Below are positions 51,786-60,511 of a DNA stretch of 64,000 bases, one piece after another. The stretch's first letter is position 1. Each line of letters begins with the position of its first letter. The position numbers and the translations under genes were made by a program. The stretch is from positions 1 to 64,000 of the forward strand of contig JAEWTL010000074.1 in NCBI GenBank assembly GCA_023459495.1, in the 5' to 3' direction. This DNA comes from Bacillota bacterium. GTDB lineage: Bacteria; Bacillota; Clostridia; Christensenellales; SZUA-584. Under the pieces are notes generated by a model that searched no databases, was not told where the DNA came from, and worked only from the letters and a program-made list of their open reading frames with translations.

Positions 51786-52342
51786 GTAAACGGTATTTTG
51801 GCCGCGAACAGACCAATTACGCGATCAGGCGTCAACAGCTCTTCATCGGGCGAGTTGATCGGATTGTCGCCCTTGGTGCGGTAGGATACGCTGCCGCCCT
51901 CGTCCGCAACTACTTCGACGATGCGGTGCGTGACCACTGCACCGGAGGTCGTATGAAACGTGACAATCTGTCCGGTTTCCAGGCTTTCGGGATGCGCCGT
52001 TTTCTTGCATACGATCACCGAGCCCACGGTGAGCGTGGGTTCCATGCTGCCTGATTCCACCGAGTACAGCATATATATGCCGAATACGGCGGGCGTTTCG
52101 CCGCGGCTTTTGGCCGCATACACGCCGAAGAGCGTAGCGGTGAGCAGCGCAAAGATGAACAGAAAAACCACCCATTCCGTTATTTTCAGCGCGCGTCTCC
52201 ACCACTGTTTGTGCCCTGGAGACGCGCCGCCCGCTGCTTTCTGTTTTTCGCGCAGGAGCTCGCTGTGCATCGCGTCGATCTGCTCCTGCGTGGTCTGCCT
52301 GGACTGCTGCAAAGAAATCCCCTTCGAAAGATCATTCGCCAA
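51782..52342 (-). CDS. sipW: Signal peptidase I, SipW type
   Basis: 186 residues. A cytoplasmic charged N-terminus of about 50 residues and one helix (about 54-75) lead to the S26B catalytic domain: Ser99 in VESGSMEPTL, His139 in VVTHRIVEV (His instead of Lys as base, the ER-type feature of SipW), and Asp159 in TKGDN. It would cleave the signal peptides of the three secreted proteins encoded upstream. The apparent start is TTG 52342 with no strong ribosome site, so the N-terminus is uncertain. Confidence 0.92.
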   Translation of the reverse strand: MANDLSKGISLQQSRQTTQEQIDAMHSELLREKQKAAGGASPGHKQWWRRALKITEWVVFLFIFALLTATLFGVYAAKSRGETPAVFGIYMLYSVESGSMEPTLTVGSVIVCKKTAHPESLETGQIVTFHTTSGAVVTHRIVEVVADEGGSVSYRTKGDNPINSPDEELLTPDRVIGLFAAKIPFT

Positions 52343-52390
52343 GCTTTAGTGTTTGCATTATCCGATAAAAAAACAGGTTCTTATTGTCGC

Positions 52391-52595
52391 TTAAAAGTCG
52401 GTTGCGCGGGCGCTGCCCTCGCGCTCCCGCTCAAGGGGCATTGTCCCTTGAGAATCCCATCTTGCGAAACGCCATAAACAGGGCGTTTCGCGGATAAAAG
52501 GATTCCAAAGGGACTGGTCCCTTTGGCGGTGGTGCGGGGTCCCCGCGAAGCGTAGCTTTGTGGGGTGCGGTTAGGAGGCGGAGCCTCCAAAAAGA
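52391..52595. repeat. Dispersed modular repeat, long copy inside the SipW locus
   Basis: Shares modules with 8264-8430: GGGCGCTGCCCTCGCGC, CTCAAGGGG...CCCTTGAG, GAAACGCC...GGGCGTTTC, CCAAAGGGACTGGTCCCTTTGG and GGAGGCGGAGCCTCC. With the terminator at 52611-52635 it fills the 314-base gap between the secreted-protein gene and sipW. Confidence 0.7.
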
Positions 52596-52604
52596 GTTAC
52601 CAAT

Positions 52605-52635
52605 AAAAAAACAGCCGCCTTTGTAAGACGGCTGT
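52605..52635 (-). terminator. Terminator after the SipW-dependent secreted protein gene
   Basis: ACAGCCG (52611-52617) pairs with CGGCTGT (52629-52635); on the minus strand TTTTTTT follows. Confidence 0.88.
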
Positions 52636-52656
52636 CCGATATAAGCGCTATCCTAA

Positions 52657-53187
52657 CTATTTTTGCGTGCCGGTTACGGAGACCGTTACCGCCGCGCCGT
52701 AGTTTGCGCCTGCGTAAGAGAGATCCACATCGTCGTTGCTCGGCCAGTTGACATACACCGTGTAGGTCTGCTGCTGACCAACCGCGTTCAGCGCGAATTC
52801 GCTGTTGTACTGGATCGTGCCGTTGCCGGTGGTCGTGCCGACGACGTTGCCGTTCTCGTCCTTGATCGTGACGACGAGCGGGTCGATCATGGAAGTGCCG
52901 TCCGCAGCTGTTACGTCCACGTTGAAATCGAGCGCCATCGCGGTCTCGCTGACCACGGAACCGTCATAGTTTTTGACGCTGAACTGCCAGTCCACGGTTT
53001 CGCTCGGAGCGATCTTGACGTTTTCGGTGAAGGTGTCCGAGCCGTTTTCCAGCAGCACGAACTCCTTGGCGACCACGCTGCCTGTTGCAACGTTGTCGAT
53101 GGACGTGGTGTACATGGCGAGCGTTCCCGCGATGATGGATGTGGATAAGACCAGTACCAGAGCAGCGATGATTAAAACTTTTTTCAT
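52657..53187 (-). CDS. SipW-dependent TasA/camelysin-like secreted protein
   Basis: 176 residues from ATG 53187 (TGGAGG upstream). The signal peptide has the SipW-specific end IIAGTLAMYTTS. The mature part is all-beta, with EFVLLENGSDTF, the WQFSVKNYDGSVV strand and a closing Ig-like sheet. TasA/CalY proteins form matrix fibres or surface proteases in Bacillus. It closely resembles the first half of the protein at 53571-54524, a likely duplication. No cysteine is present. Confidence 0.85.
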   Translation of the reverse strand: MKKVLIIAALVLVLSTSIIAGTLAMYTTSIDNVATGSVVAKEFVLLENGSDTFTENVKIAPSETVDWQFSVKNYDGSVVSETAMALDFNVDVTAADGTSMIDPLVVTIKDENGNVVGTTTGNGTIQYNSEFALNAVGQQQTYTVYVNWPSNDDVDLSYAGANYGAAVTVSVTGTQK

Positions 53188-53238
53188 ATTAGTTCCTCCA
53201 TATAATATTTGTTTATATTTTTGAGGCTCTGCCTCTTG

Positions 53239-53541
53239 TTATCCGTTGTTCTCCGGCGAAGCGGTTGGCGTTTCGCCTGCTGCCAGTTCCGAAGATGTCT
53301 CCTCAGCCTCGTTCTTCTTTGGCTTTTTTGTAGGCTTCGGAGACTGCGTTGCCTGCGGCGTCTGTGTTGCCTCCGGAGACTGCGTTGCCTGCAGTGTGGG
53401 TGTGGGTGTTACTTGCTGCGTGTCCGCCTGGATGCTGAAGCTGAAAGCTTCACGGTCCGTATAGCCCGCCAGCGTTCCACCCATCGCGGCGACGATGATC
53501 GCACACGCCAGCGCAAGCAGCAGCAGCATTTTGTATTTCAT
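53239..53541 (-). CDS. Small SipW-type secreted protein with Thr-Pro/Gln repeats
   Basis: 100 residues. The signal region ends AAMGGTLAGYTDREAFSFSI, the SipW pattern followed by the camelysin-like first strand, and then the fold stops. From residue 40 it is low complexity: TPTPTLQATQSPEATQTP repeats, a lysine cluster KPTKKPKK, and an acidic/Ser/Thr tail. It could be a minor fibre subunit, cap or linker. It sits between the two larger secreted proteins. Confidence 0.75.
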   Translation of the reverse strand: MKYKMLLLLALACAIIVAAMGGTLAGYTDREAFSFSIQADTQQVTPTPTLQATQSPEATQTPQATQSPKPTKKPKKNEAEETSSELAAGETPTASPENNG

Positions 53542-53570
53542 ACCCTCACTTCCTTACAGGCATCCTCCGA

Positions 53571-54524
53571 TTAACTCAGGCTGCCGAATTCGCATGTCAG
53601 CGTGGCGCTGGCTGCGTCTGCGTTGCTGCCGCCGACGGTCACGTTTTGCGGCGATGTGGTTCCAAGACCGTATCCGTGTCCGCCGAACGTCACGCTCTGA
53701 CCGGGCAGGATGTCGTCCATGGACGTATTGTTATACGCCGGGTTCACGAAGCGGTACTGGCCGCTCGGCATTCCGCTCACCATTTTGGCGTTGCTGAATG
53801 CGCTCGATATCGTGTCCGTCGCAAGCGCGAATTCGATGTACCAGTCCTCGATCGGTTGATCGGAGTTGTTGGTGATCGTCACGCTATAGTTGAACTCGCT
53901 CGGTCCGCCGCCGTTTTGCCACGAATTCGTCGTGCGGTACACCACGCCCAAGTCGCTAGTCTGCGGCGGTGTGGTCGGTTCGCTGCCGGAAAGCGGCGCC
54001 TGCGAAGCGATCGCGTCGATGTTGACCGTGGTGCCGTACGCGTCTCCCGCATAGCCTAAATCCACGCTGTCGTCGCTCGGCCAGTTAACCTCTACGGTGT
54101 ACGTCTGAGACTGTCCCACTGCGGAGAGCGGAAATTTGCCCAGCACGTCGAACGTGCCCACTCCGGTGGCGCTGCCCACGACGCTGCCGCTCTGGTCTTT
54201 GACGGTCACGGTCAGCGGTTCGATGGCCGACTTACCTGCGGTCGCATGGACATTGAACGCCAGCTTATAATACAGGTCGGTCTCCGTGATGACCGCGCCG
54301 TCAAAGTTTTTGACGCTGAACTGCCATGTCACGGTTTCCGTGGGTGCGATTTTGACGCCCTGTGAGAAGCTGTCCGTGCCTTCGTGAGTAAAAACGAACT
54401 CTTTGGCCACTACGCTGCCCGATGCTAAATTGTCGAGCGACGTGGTATACATCGCCAATGTGCCCGCTGTAACGGAGGTGGCCATCACCAGAAGCAGTAT
54501 TAAAACCAATGCTGTTTTCTTCAT
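53571..54524 (-). CDS. SipW-dependent TasA-like protein fused to a cellulose-binding-like (CBM2) domain
   Basis: 317 residues. The signal ends VTAGTLAMYTTS. Residues 25-185 are a TasA/camelysin-like domain, similar to the protein at 52657-53187 (EFVFTHEGTDSF, WQFSVKNFDGAVI, VNWPSDDSVDLGYAG). A Ser/Thr/Pro linker leads to residues 205-317 with CBM2-like features: TNSWQNGGGPSEFNYSVTIT, NNSDQPIEDWYIEF, FSNAKM and the end DILPGQSVTFGGHGYG. This would put a polysaccharide-binding module on a matrix fibre. It is the first gene of the operon. Confidence 0.82.
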   Translation of the reverse strand: MKKTALVLILLLVMATSVTAGTLAMYTTSLDNLASGSVVAKEFVFTHEGTDSFSQGVKIAPTETVTWQFSVKNFDGAVITETDLYYKLAFNVHATAGKSAIEPLTVTVKDQSGSVVGSATGVGTFDVLGKFPLSAVGQSQTYTVEVNWPSDDSVDLGYAGDAYGTTVNIDAIASQAPLSGSEPTTPPQTSDLGVVYRTTNSWQNGGGPSEFNYSVTITNNSDQPIEDWYIEFALATDTISSAFSNAKMVSGMPSGQYRFVNPAYNNTSMDDILPGQSVTFGGHGYGLGTTSPQNVTVGGSNADAASATLTCEFGSLS

Positions 54525-54586
54525 TTCTTCCCTCGCAAATTCCCTTGCCCAATTAAATCCAATTAATCATATCGATTACGAATAAG

Positions 54587-54615
54587 ATGGTATCAAACTA
54601 TATGTTGTGCGTCAA
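54587..54615 (-). promoter_or_regulatory. Sigma-A promoter of the secreted-protein operon
   Basis: On the minus strand TTGACG (54615-54610), a 17-base spacer and TACCAT (54592-54587), about 60 bases before the start codon. Confidence 0.65.
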
Positions 54616-55140
54616 TTTGTATCATTTAACACATTTAGTACGTTATGATCTTAAAAAATCAGTTTGCGGGAAGAATATAAAGAGCAGTTTTCAGATGGTT
54701 TAAGGTGGTGATAATTCGCAATGGCTGAATTACGACTGGGAATAAATACATGCACAATATCATGATTATAGTGAACGTTTTCGGTGAGGGCTTCGTTATA
54801 ATGGAGATGAAAGAACATCGTAATTGAACAGAATTGCATAGTGCTTAACAGGAGTATATTGCTCAAAACCCTGTGACTCTCAATCGTCGGAACAAACATT
54901 CAGACTGAATATTGTATTTTATGTGGATAATAGATTATTATTAAAGAAAGCGGAGGCGTGCAGAGAACAATAACGCGATTGCAGGCCGCCAAAAAGATCT
55001 ATAACTATATCAAGACAGGCAAATATTTATCAGCTGAATGGAATTGTAACGTTTGTCCGTAGGGGTACATTGCTCCAGCCTTCAACCCTTTGGTCGCGGA
55101 GTAATATACAAAAGGAGAGGACAGGCAAGGAGTTTACAGC
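54616..55140 (+). other. AT-rich intergenic region, possible 34-residue ORF
   Basis: Lower in GC than its surroundings. GTG 54958 to TAG 55062 could encode 34 residues (starts QRTITRLQAAKKIYNYIK, ends CNVCP), but GGAGG directly abuts the GTG, so translation is doubtful. A ribosome site AAAGGAGAGG lies before the next gene. Nothing else recognisable. Confidence 0.35.
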
Positions 55141-56307
55141 ATGGGGGACGTCCTCGGCAGTATCAACTATATTACATTAATAATAATATGTATATTTGCG
55201 ATTCCGATTCTTGCGGGCATTATCATGCCGCTTACCTGCGGTAGAATTCGCCGCTCGTTTCTGGCCCTGCTCGGCAGCGTGTCGCTGCTCACTTCCATTA
55301 TATTGGCTGTATTTTTGACAAGGGTCCTTCTCTCCGACAGCGGGAATCGCGTATTGTCGGTACTTTATCAGATCTTTCCTGCACTGGAGGCTGCCGTTGT
55401 GGGCAACGCGGCATGGGTGCAGGCTGTTTTTGTCACTGCGCTGACACTCATCATATATGGCGTCATGGCGCTGCTTTCGTTGCCCATCCGCAGATACGTT
55501 TTTCCGTCGGCAGCCAGCAGACTATATGCTTCATTATGCGATGCAAACGGTTTTACCCGGCGCGTAGTGGGTGGGCTGTGGCAGATTCCCAGATCGCTCT
55601 GGCTCGTGCTGGTCTTCTCACTCCTGCTGAACTTTTACACCGGTTATTTTAACAGTCCGACGATCACCGGCTATGCAAACACCTCCGTGCCGTATCAAAT
55701 TGTGCAGGGCGGCGTAATTCAGCCGCTGCTGAATACCAGTGTCGTCAAAAACATCGAGGTCATTGTAAACGATGCGTTTGAAGCGGTCGAGGGGCGCAAC
55801 GGTGAGGACGGCGGCTTTGCGCTGGTTCGCTACATTAACGGCATGAGCCTTGAGGACGCGGTTCAGTCCAACGCAGACATCGATAATATGGCCAGGCACA
55901 TCGTAGGCTCCGAAATGGACGATAAGCAAAAGGCATACTTGATCTATTTGTGGATATGCGAAAATATCACATACGACAACAGTAAGGCGGCAGCGGTCGT
56001 CCAAGATCCCGCTGATGTGGAATCCGGTGCGGTGGTCGCCTATGCCACGCGCAAGGGCATATGCTTCGATTTTTCGTGCCTGTATGTGGCTATGTGTCGC
56101 GCGGTTGATCTCAAGGTCCGGTTCATCGTCGGGATGGGATATTCCGGCTCGGTCTGGGGTGACCATGCGTGGAATCAGGCGTATTATCCAAAGGAGGAAC
56201 GGTGGATCAACGTGGACACCACCTTTGGCAGTACGGGTATCAACTATTTCGACCGGGAACATTTCTTTTTGGACCACAAGGACGCTTCCGTAGCGGGGGA
56301 ATGGTAA
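55141..56307 (+). CDS. Membrane protein with extracellular transglutaminase-like domain
   Basis: 388 residues. Four or five helices (about 8-30, 38-62, 92-117, 152-172) precede the transglutaminase-like domain, with Cys in RKGICFDFSCLYV, His in GDHAWNQAYY and Asp in INVDTTFG as the triad. Such domains act as cysteine proteases or crosslinkers at the cell surface. Beside the SipW locus, crosslinking or processing of matrix proteins is a tempting inference only. Confidence 0.82.
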   Translation: MGDVLGSINYITLIIICIFAIPILAGIIMPLTCGRIRRSFLALLGSVSLLTSIILAVFLTRVLLSDSGNRVLSVLYQIFPALEAAVVGNAAWVQAVFVTALTLIIYGVMALLSLPIRRYVFPSAASRLYASLCDANGFTRRVVGGLWQIPRSLWLVLVFSLLLNFYTGYFNSPTITGYANTSVPYQIVQGGVIQPLLNTSVVKNIEVIVNDAFEAVEGRNGEDGGFALVRYINGMSLEDAVQSNADIDNMARHIVGSEMDDKQKAYLIYLWICENITYDNSKAAAVVQDPADVESGAVVAYATRKGICFDFSCLYVAMCRAVDLKVRFIVGMGYSGSVWGDHAWNQAYYPKEERWINVDTTFGSTGINYFDREHFFLDHKDASVAGEW

Positions 56308-56359
56308 CTGTAAAAATCCTTGTTGAGACCGGGCGGATACCGTCATATAATGGGGCGGG

Positions 56360-57595
56360 GTGAAGACTTTGCCGGGATATTCCGAGCTGATCAAAAATTT
56401 CGAGAAAATCAGGGATTTCGTCAGGGATTTTTTCATATTCGGGTACCGCAGTCGGGGCGACTACGGCACAGTTTCCGCCCGCAGCTACGACAACGAACGG
56501 CGGCGCATCCAGAGCTATCTGAATGGCTATGTGACCGAAAACTGGGACAGCCGGGGAAAGACAGTTTCGATCGCTTCGGATACCATTTCCAAATCGGTGA
56601 ACCCACTTTTTAAGGTCTGGGAAACCAAATCGTTTACCCGCAACGACCTGTTTTTGCACTTTGTGATTTTAGACATTCTGCAGGGCAAATGCATGTCCGC
56701 CCCGGACATTGCGGAGGCGGTTCATGCCGAATATCTAAGCAAAATCGATGCTTTCTTTATGATCGACGCGATGACAATCCGCAACAAGCTGGCTGAATAT
56801 GTCTGCCTCGGGATCTTGTGTGCAGAGAAGCAGGGTAAAGCGGTTTGCTACAGCCTTGCCGATACCGATATACTGGAAACTGCCGGGCTGGACGATGCGC
56901 TGTCATTTTTTCAAAATGTTGTTCCGGCGGGTTTTCTGGGTCATGCGATGGTGAAGGGACAGGAGAGCCCCTTTATGTATCGGCAGATCTTCTTTGCGCA
57001 GGCGCTCGACGACGAATTGCTGCTGCGGATTTTTGATTGCATATCAGGGCAGCGGCGCATCACGGTTACGCAGGCGAAGTTGGGGCGAAGCATTATGACG
57101 CGCGAAATTCTGCCGATCCGGGTGCTCTCCAATGCGCGTACAGGGCGGCGTTACCTCGTGCATTTTTCGCTGCGGAAGCGCCGGTATTCCACCATGCGCG
57201 CAGACTACATCAAAACGGTGACGCTTGGCGAACCTGTCGCGGGCTTTAAGGAGATCCGGGAGGAGTATCAAAAAAGAGCTGAAAAGCTGTTTGCGCTCGT
57301 CCATCAGCAGTACGACCTGAAAAATGTACGCATGGTGCTGCACATTGATGAGCGGGAAGAAAAGTACGTGCTGGAGCGGCTCACGCGCGAGGGCAGGCAC
57401 GGCACGGTCAATCGGATTGCTGAAAATACCTTTGAGTTTGTGGTCGACGTGCCGGACACGCTGGAGATGGTGCCGTGGCTGCGCACCTTCATCGGCAGGA
57501 TTATCTCCATCGAGGGAACGGAGACCGGAGTGATTGCGCAGTTCAAGCGAGACATCATGGCTATGGGTAGGCTGGCAGGTGAAGCAGATGTTTAA
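56360..57595 (+). CDS. WYL domain regulator, first of a pair
   Basis: 411 residues from GTG 56360 (GGGGCGGG upstream). A helical N-terminus with winged-helix character (about 80-165) leads to a WYL domain (about 225-300: RRITVTQAKL, RRYLVHFSLRKRRYSTMRADYIKTV) and a C-terminal extension. WYL regulators sense ligands, often nucleic acids. It overlaps the second WYL gene by 8 bp, so the two probably form a heteromer. Confidence 0.8.
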   Translation: MKTLPGYSELIKNFEKIRDFVRDFFIFGYRSRGDYGTVSARSYDNERRRIQSYLNGYVTENWDSRGKTVSIASDTISKSVNPLFKVWETKSFTRNDLFLHFVILDILQGKCMSAPDIAEAVHAEYLSKIDAFFMIDAMTIRNKLAEYVCLGILCAEKQGKAVCYSLADTDILETAGLDDALSFFQNVVPAGFLGHAMVKGQESPFMYRQIFFAQALDDELLLRIFDCISGQRRITVTQAKLGRSIMTREILPIRVLSNARTGRRYLVHFSLRKRRYSTMRADYIKTVTLGEPVAGFKEIREEYQKRAEKLFALVHQQYDLKNVRMVLHIDEREEKYVLERLTREGRHGTVNRIAENTFEFVVDVPDTLEMVPWLRTFIGRIISIEGTETGVIAQFKRDIMAMGRLAGEADV

Positions 57596-58565
57596 TGAGC
57601 TGTACGGAACGTATTACCGGATGATGCATCTCATTTTAGAGCGTGCGGCGCGGCAGCCGGTATCCATACAGGATATATTTGATGTTGTGGAGCGCGACGG
57701 CTTTGCGGAAAGCGGCCTGTACTTTACGCCGGACGCGATATCGCAGGACGGCTCGGGCTACAGCCTGCTTAGGAAGACGCCGGAGGGCTATGCCTCCATC
57801 CTGAAGAACGCGCCGCTCTGGCGGCTGACGCTGGAGCAGAAGCGGCTGGTTAAAACGATGCTGCAAGACCCGCGGATACGCCTTTTTCTAAGCGATGCGG
57901 ACTTGAGCGCGCTGAGTAGTAAGCTTCCCGGTGTGGCACCGCTCTACAGCGCGGACGATATCATGCTGACGGAGACCGCTGCCGACGGAGACGATTATGG
58001 CGACGAGGCTTACCAGGTGCGATTTAAAATGCTGCTTGGGGCCGTCAAGCAAAGGAGCTTGCTTCGCATTGTGTACAACTCATCGCGCGGACAGCGCAAA
58101 ACCGTAAGCGTCGCGCCCTATAGGCTGGAATACGGTGTGCGGGACGACAAATTCCGGCTGTGCGGCGTCAGCTTGTCGGGTGGCAGGCCGGTACGGTACG
58201 TTAAGCTCAACGTGGCAAGGATAACTGCCATCACACTGGAAGGCAGCGCGCCCGATATCAATTTTGAACGTTTTATTGAACGAAAGACGCTCAAGGAGCC
58301 GATCGTTATAGAGGTATCGGATTTCCGAAACGGCTTCGAGCGGATATTTATTGGGCTATCCAATTACCGCCGGATATCCTCGCTGGATGAGGAGACGGGC
58401 AACTGTACGATGAAGATTTTCTGCATAGATGACGACGTCCCGGATCTGCTGATACTGATCCTGTCGTTCGGCCCGGCCGTGCGGGTGATCGGCCCGCCGG
58501 ATTTTAAAGCGCGGGTGGAGGAAAGGATCAAGCGCCAGATCGACATGCTAAAGGCGGGACAATGA
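57588..58565 (+). CDS. WYL domain regulator, second of a pair
   Basis: 325 residues from ATG 57588, inside the end of the previous gene. The WYL domain (about 160-235) has the typical RIVYNSSRGQRKTVSVAPYRLEYG, then DKFRLCGV and RYVKLNVARITAI. The N-terminal part (about 10-110) is helical and DNA-binding-like. Paired WYL genes of this layout are common in Clostridia; targets unknown. Confidence 0.8.
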   Translation: MFNELYGTYYRMMHLILERAARQPVSIQDIFDVVERDGFAESGLYFTPDAISQDGSGYSLLRKTPEGYASILKNAPLWRLTLEQKRLVKTMLQDPRIRLFLSDADLSALSSKLPGVAPLYSADDIMLTETAADGDDYGDEAYQVRFKMLLGAVKQRSLLRIVYNSSRGQRKTVSVAPYRLEYGVRDDKFRLCGVSLSGGRPVRYVKLNVARITAITLEGSAPDINFERFIERKTLKEPIVIEVSDFRNGFERIFIGLSNYRRISSLDEETGNCTMKIFCIDDDVPDLLILILSFGPAVRVIGPPDFKARVEERIKRQIDMLKAGQ

Positions 58566-58725
58566 TCTCCCCGGCCCACGGATTGCTTTGATCTATGATT
58601 TTTCCTCACAAATACGAGATGTATTTTCGTATAGCGCTCTCGGTTGCGTTTCGTATCCATAAGGGGATCATTTGCATAGTTCATCGTCCATAAAGTTCTT
58701 TTAAAGCAATAGAAAAGAGGTAGAT

Positions 58726-59337
58726 ATGCAAGTAGGAGATAAAATAGCATTTGACAAATACGACTGGCGTGTGCTTGACATACAGCACGATACGGCTTTG
58801 ATTCTAACGGAACACATCGTAGAATCGCGCCCTTACCATAATCGCTCTGGTGATGTAACCTGGGCTGACTGCGAACTGAGAAAATATCTGAACGGTACGT
58901 TCTTTTCTGCGTTCAGCGAAGCGAATCAATCAAGAATTATGGCGGTTACGAATGAAAACCCTGATAATCCCTGGTATGGTGCAAAGGGCGGCGAAGATAC
59001 GGAGGATTACATTTTTCTTTTAGACCTTGAAGAAGCAGTGTGCAAATACTTCGGTGACAGCAGCAAGAACCTTGAAAACCGCAGCGCCAAACAGCGCTAT
59101 TGGTTTCAAAAGAAAGATGAAAACAACGAGAAGCGAAGATCAACATTCGATGGATATGTATGGTGGTGGTGGCTTAGGTCGCCTGGACGTGATAACAGGA
59201 GAGCCGTGTATATCCATGGTGACGGCAATATAGGCATTCAGGGCAATGGCACCTTCCGGTACAGCAGCAACACGATTCACCCGTCAACAGGGGATAACAG
59301 TGGCGGCGTTCGTCCCGCACTATGGCTGAAGCTGTAA
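58726..59337 (+). CDS. DUF6273 C-type-lectin-like protein
   Basis: 203 residues (AAAGAGG upstream). The DUF6273 fold is shown by the start VGDKIAFDKYDWRVLDIQ, a central WWWWLRSPGRDN and the ending NSGGVRPALWLKL. No signal peptide or anchor is seen. This fold is used as the variable protein of diversity-generating retroelements, where the stretch before GxRPAL is mutated at adenines; here it is Asn/Ser/Tyr-rich (RDNRRAVYIHGDGNIGIQGN). No reverse transcriptase or template repeat is in the window. Confidence 0.8.
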   Translation: MQVGDKIAFDKYDWRVLDIQHDTALILTEHIVESRPYHNRSGDVTWADCELRKYLNGTFFSAFSEANQSRIMAVTNENPDNPWYGAKGGEDTEDYIFLLDLEEAVCKYFGDSSKNLENRSAKQRYWFQKKDENNEKRRSTFDGYVWWWWLRSPGRDNRRAVYIHGDGNIGIQGNGTFRYSSNTIHPSTGDNSGGVRPALWLKL

Positions 59338-59369
59338 TATCATTTGATCACCTTTGCGCTATATATGCT

Positions 59370-59400
59370 AAAGGCCGGAGAATAAACCTCCCCGGCCTTT
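59370..59400. terminator. Bidirectional terminator
   Basis: AAAGGCCGG (59370-59378) pairs with CCGGCCTTT (59392-59400) between converging genes. Confidence 0.8.
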
Positions 59401-59401
59401 A

Positions 59402-60511
59402 TTACTTCCCGAGCAGCGCGCCGAGCTGTTCGACAATGCCTGCCCCGGACGAAAGCGATATGTTGCCGACCTTCTCGCAGATGCGCTCTAAGTATTCCAG
59501 TTCCTTCAGCCTGCAGAGCGTCTGGTTTTCATCCATCAGCTTGGCCGTGTTCAGCAGGCTCCGCGTGGAAGCTGTTTCCTCACGGCGTGTGATGACGTTG
59601 GCAAGTGCCTGCTTTTCTGCTACCAGCACGGTGTTCAGGATATCGCGCACGTCGCCCGGCAGGATGATGTCCTTGACGCCCGCTTCGATGAACTCAGCGC
59701 CGAAAAACGCCTGTCTGCCTTGCAGCGTGGACAGAATGATCTTGCCGATCTCGTGCTTTTCCGCCAGCAGGTCATCGAGCCTGCGCGTGGACACGTACTC
59801 TCGGAGCGCCATCTGCAGAGCGTAGTAGAGCTGCTCGTTGTAGTGGTCGAAATCCCGAATCGCCCGCACCGCATCAATAACCTTGTATTGGCACACGAAG
59901 TTGATGCGGAGCGTCACCTTATCCTGCGAGAGCAGCTCCTGTCCGGAGACCTCTATCACGCGCGTACGCAGGTCCACCGTCTTCACATCGACCGCGTGGC
60001 GGCCTTTCCAGAAGTAATGGGTCCCAGCTGCCAGCTGCCCTGTGTACTCGCCATCGATGAGCAGGATGCCCACCGTTCCGACAGGGACCGTGAACGCCGA
60101 CACATACGCCGCACCTTCGCCCTTGAAATACGCCTTCGAGAACACCGCCGGATCGACATCCGTTATCACCGGGTTATCCGTATCCACCACGGTGAACGTG
60201 TGATTGACCATCGCCTTGAAGTACGCGTGGATGCCCGGGGGCAGGATGTCCGCGAAGTTGCCGTCCGCATAGTGCAGTGCGATCTCGTTGTCCTTCACAT
60301 GCACGACATGCAGCATATCCATCAGCGCGGCGTCGCCCCGGAACAGGGAGATATCCATGCTCTTGGACGGAAACTTCTGGCGCATGTCCATGCTCACGAG
60401 GCCGTAGTGTGCTGCCTTCAGGTAGCGGTATACGCCTTCGCCCATCGTTCGGACATAGCTGCCGTTCTTAAACAGCAATCCGATCTCGTGCTTCTTCACA
60501 ACAAACTTCAT
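59402..60511 (-). CDS. SPFH/Band 7 (slipin-like) protein
   Basis: 369 residues from ATG 60511 (AAAGGAGGG upstream); a longer frame overlaps non-coding sequence and lacks a ribosome site. The start VVKKHEIGLLFKNG and the core GTHYFWKGRHAVDVKTVDLRTRV and INFVCQYKVID mark the SPFH domain, followed by a helical coiled-coil region (about 290-350). There is no strong N-terminal membrane helix. SPFH proteins scaffold membrane microdomains. Confidence 0.85.
   Translation of the reverse strand: MKFVVKKHEIGLLFKNGSYVRTMGEGVYRYLKAAHYGLVSMDMRQKFPSKSMDISLFRGDAALMDMLHVVHVKDNEIALHYADGNFADILPPGIHAYFKAMVNHTFTVVDTDNPVITDVDPAVFSKAYFKGEGAAYVSAFTVPVGTVGILLIDGEYTGQLAAGTHYFWKGRHAVDVKTVDLRTRVIEVSGQELLSQDKVTLRINFVCQYKVIDAVRAIRDFDHYNEQLYYALQMALREYVSTRRLDDLLAEKHEIGKIILSTLQGRQAFFGAEFIEAGVKDIILPGDVRDILNTVLVAEKQALANVITRREETASTRSLLNTAKLMDENQTLCRLKELEYLERICEKVGNISLSSGAGIVEQLGALLGK

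Noticed and set aside
54958..55062. 34-residue peptide gene
   Set aside because: GGAGG directly abuts the GTG, which leaves no spacing for initiation, and there is no recognisable family.
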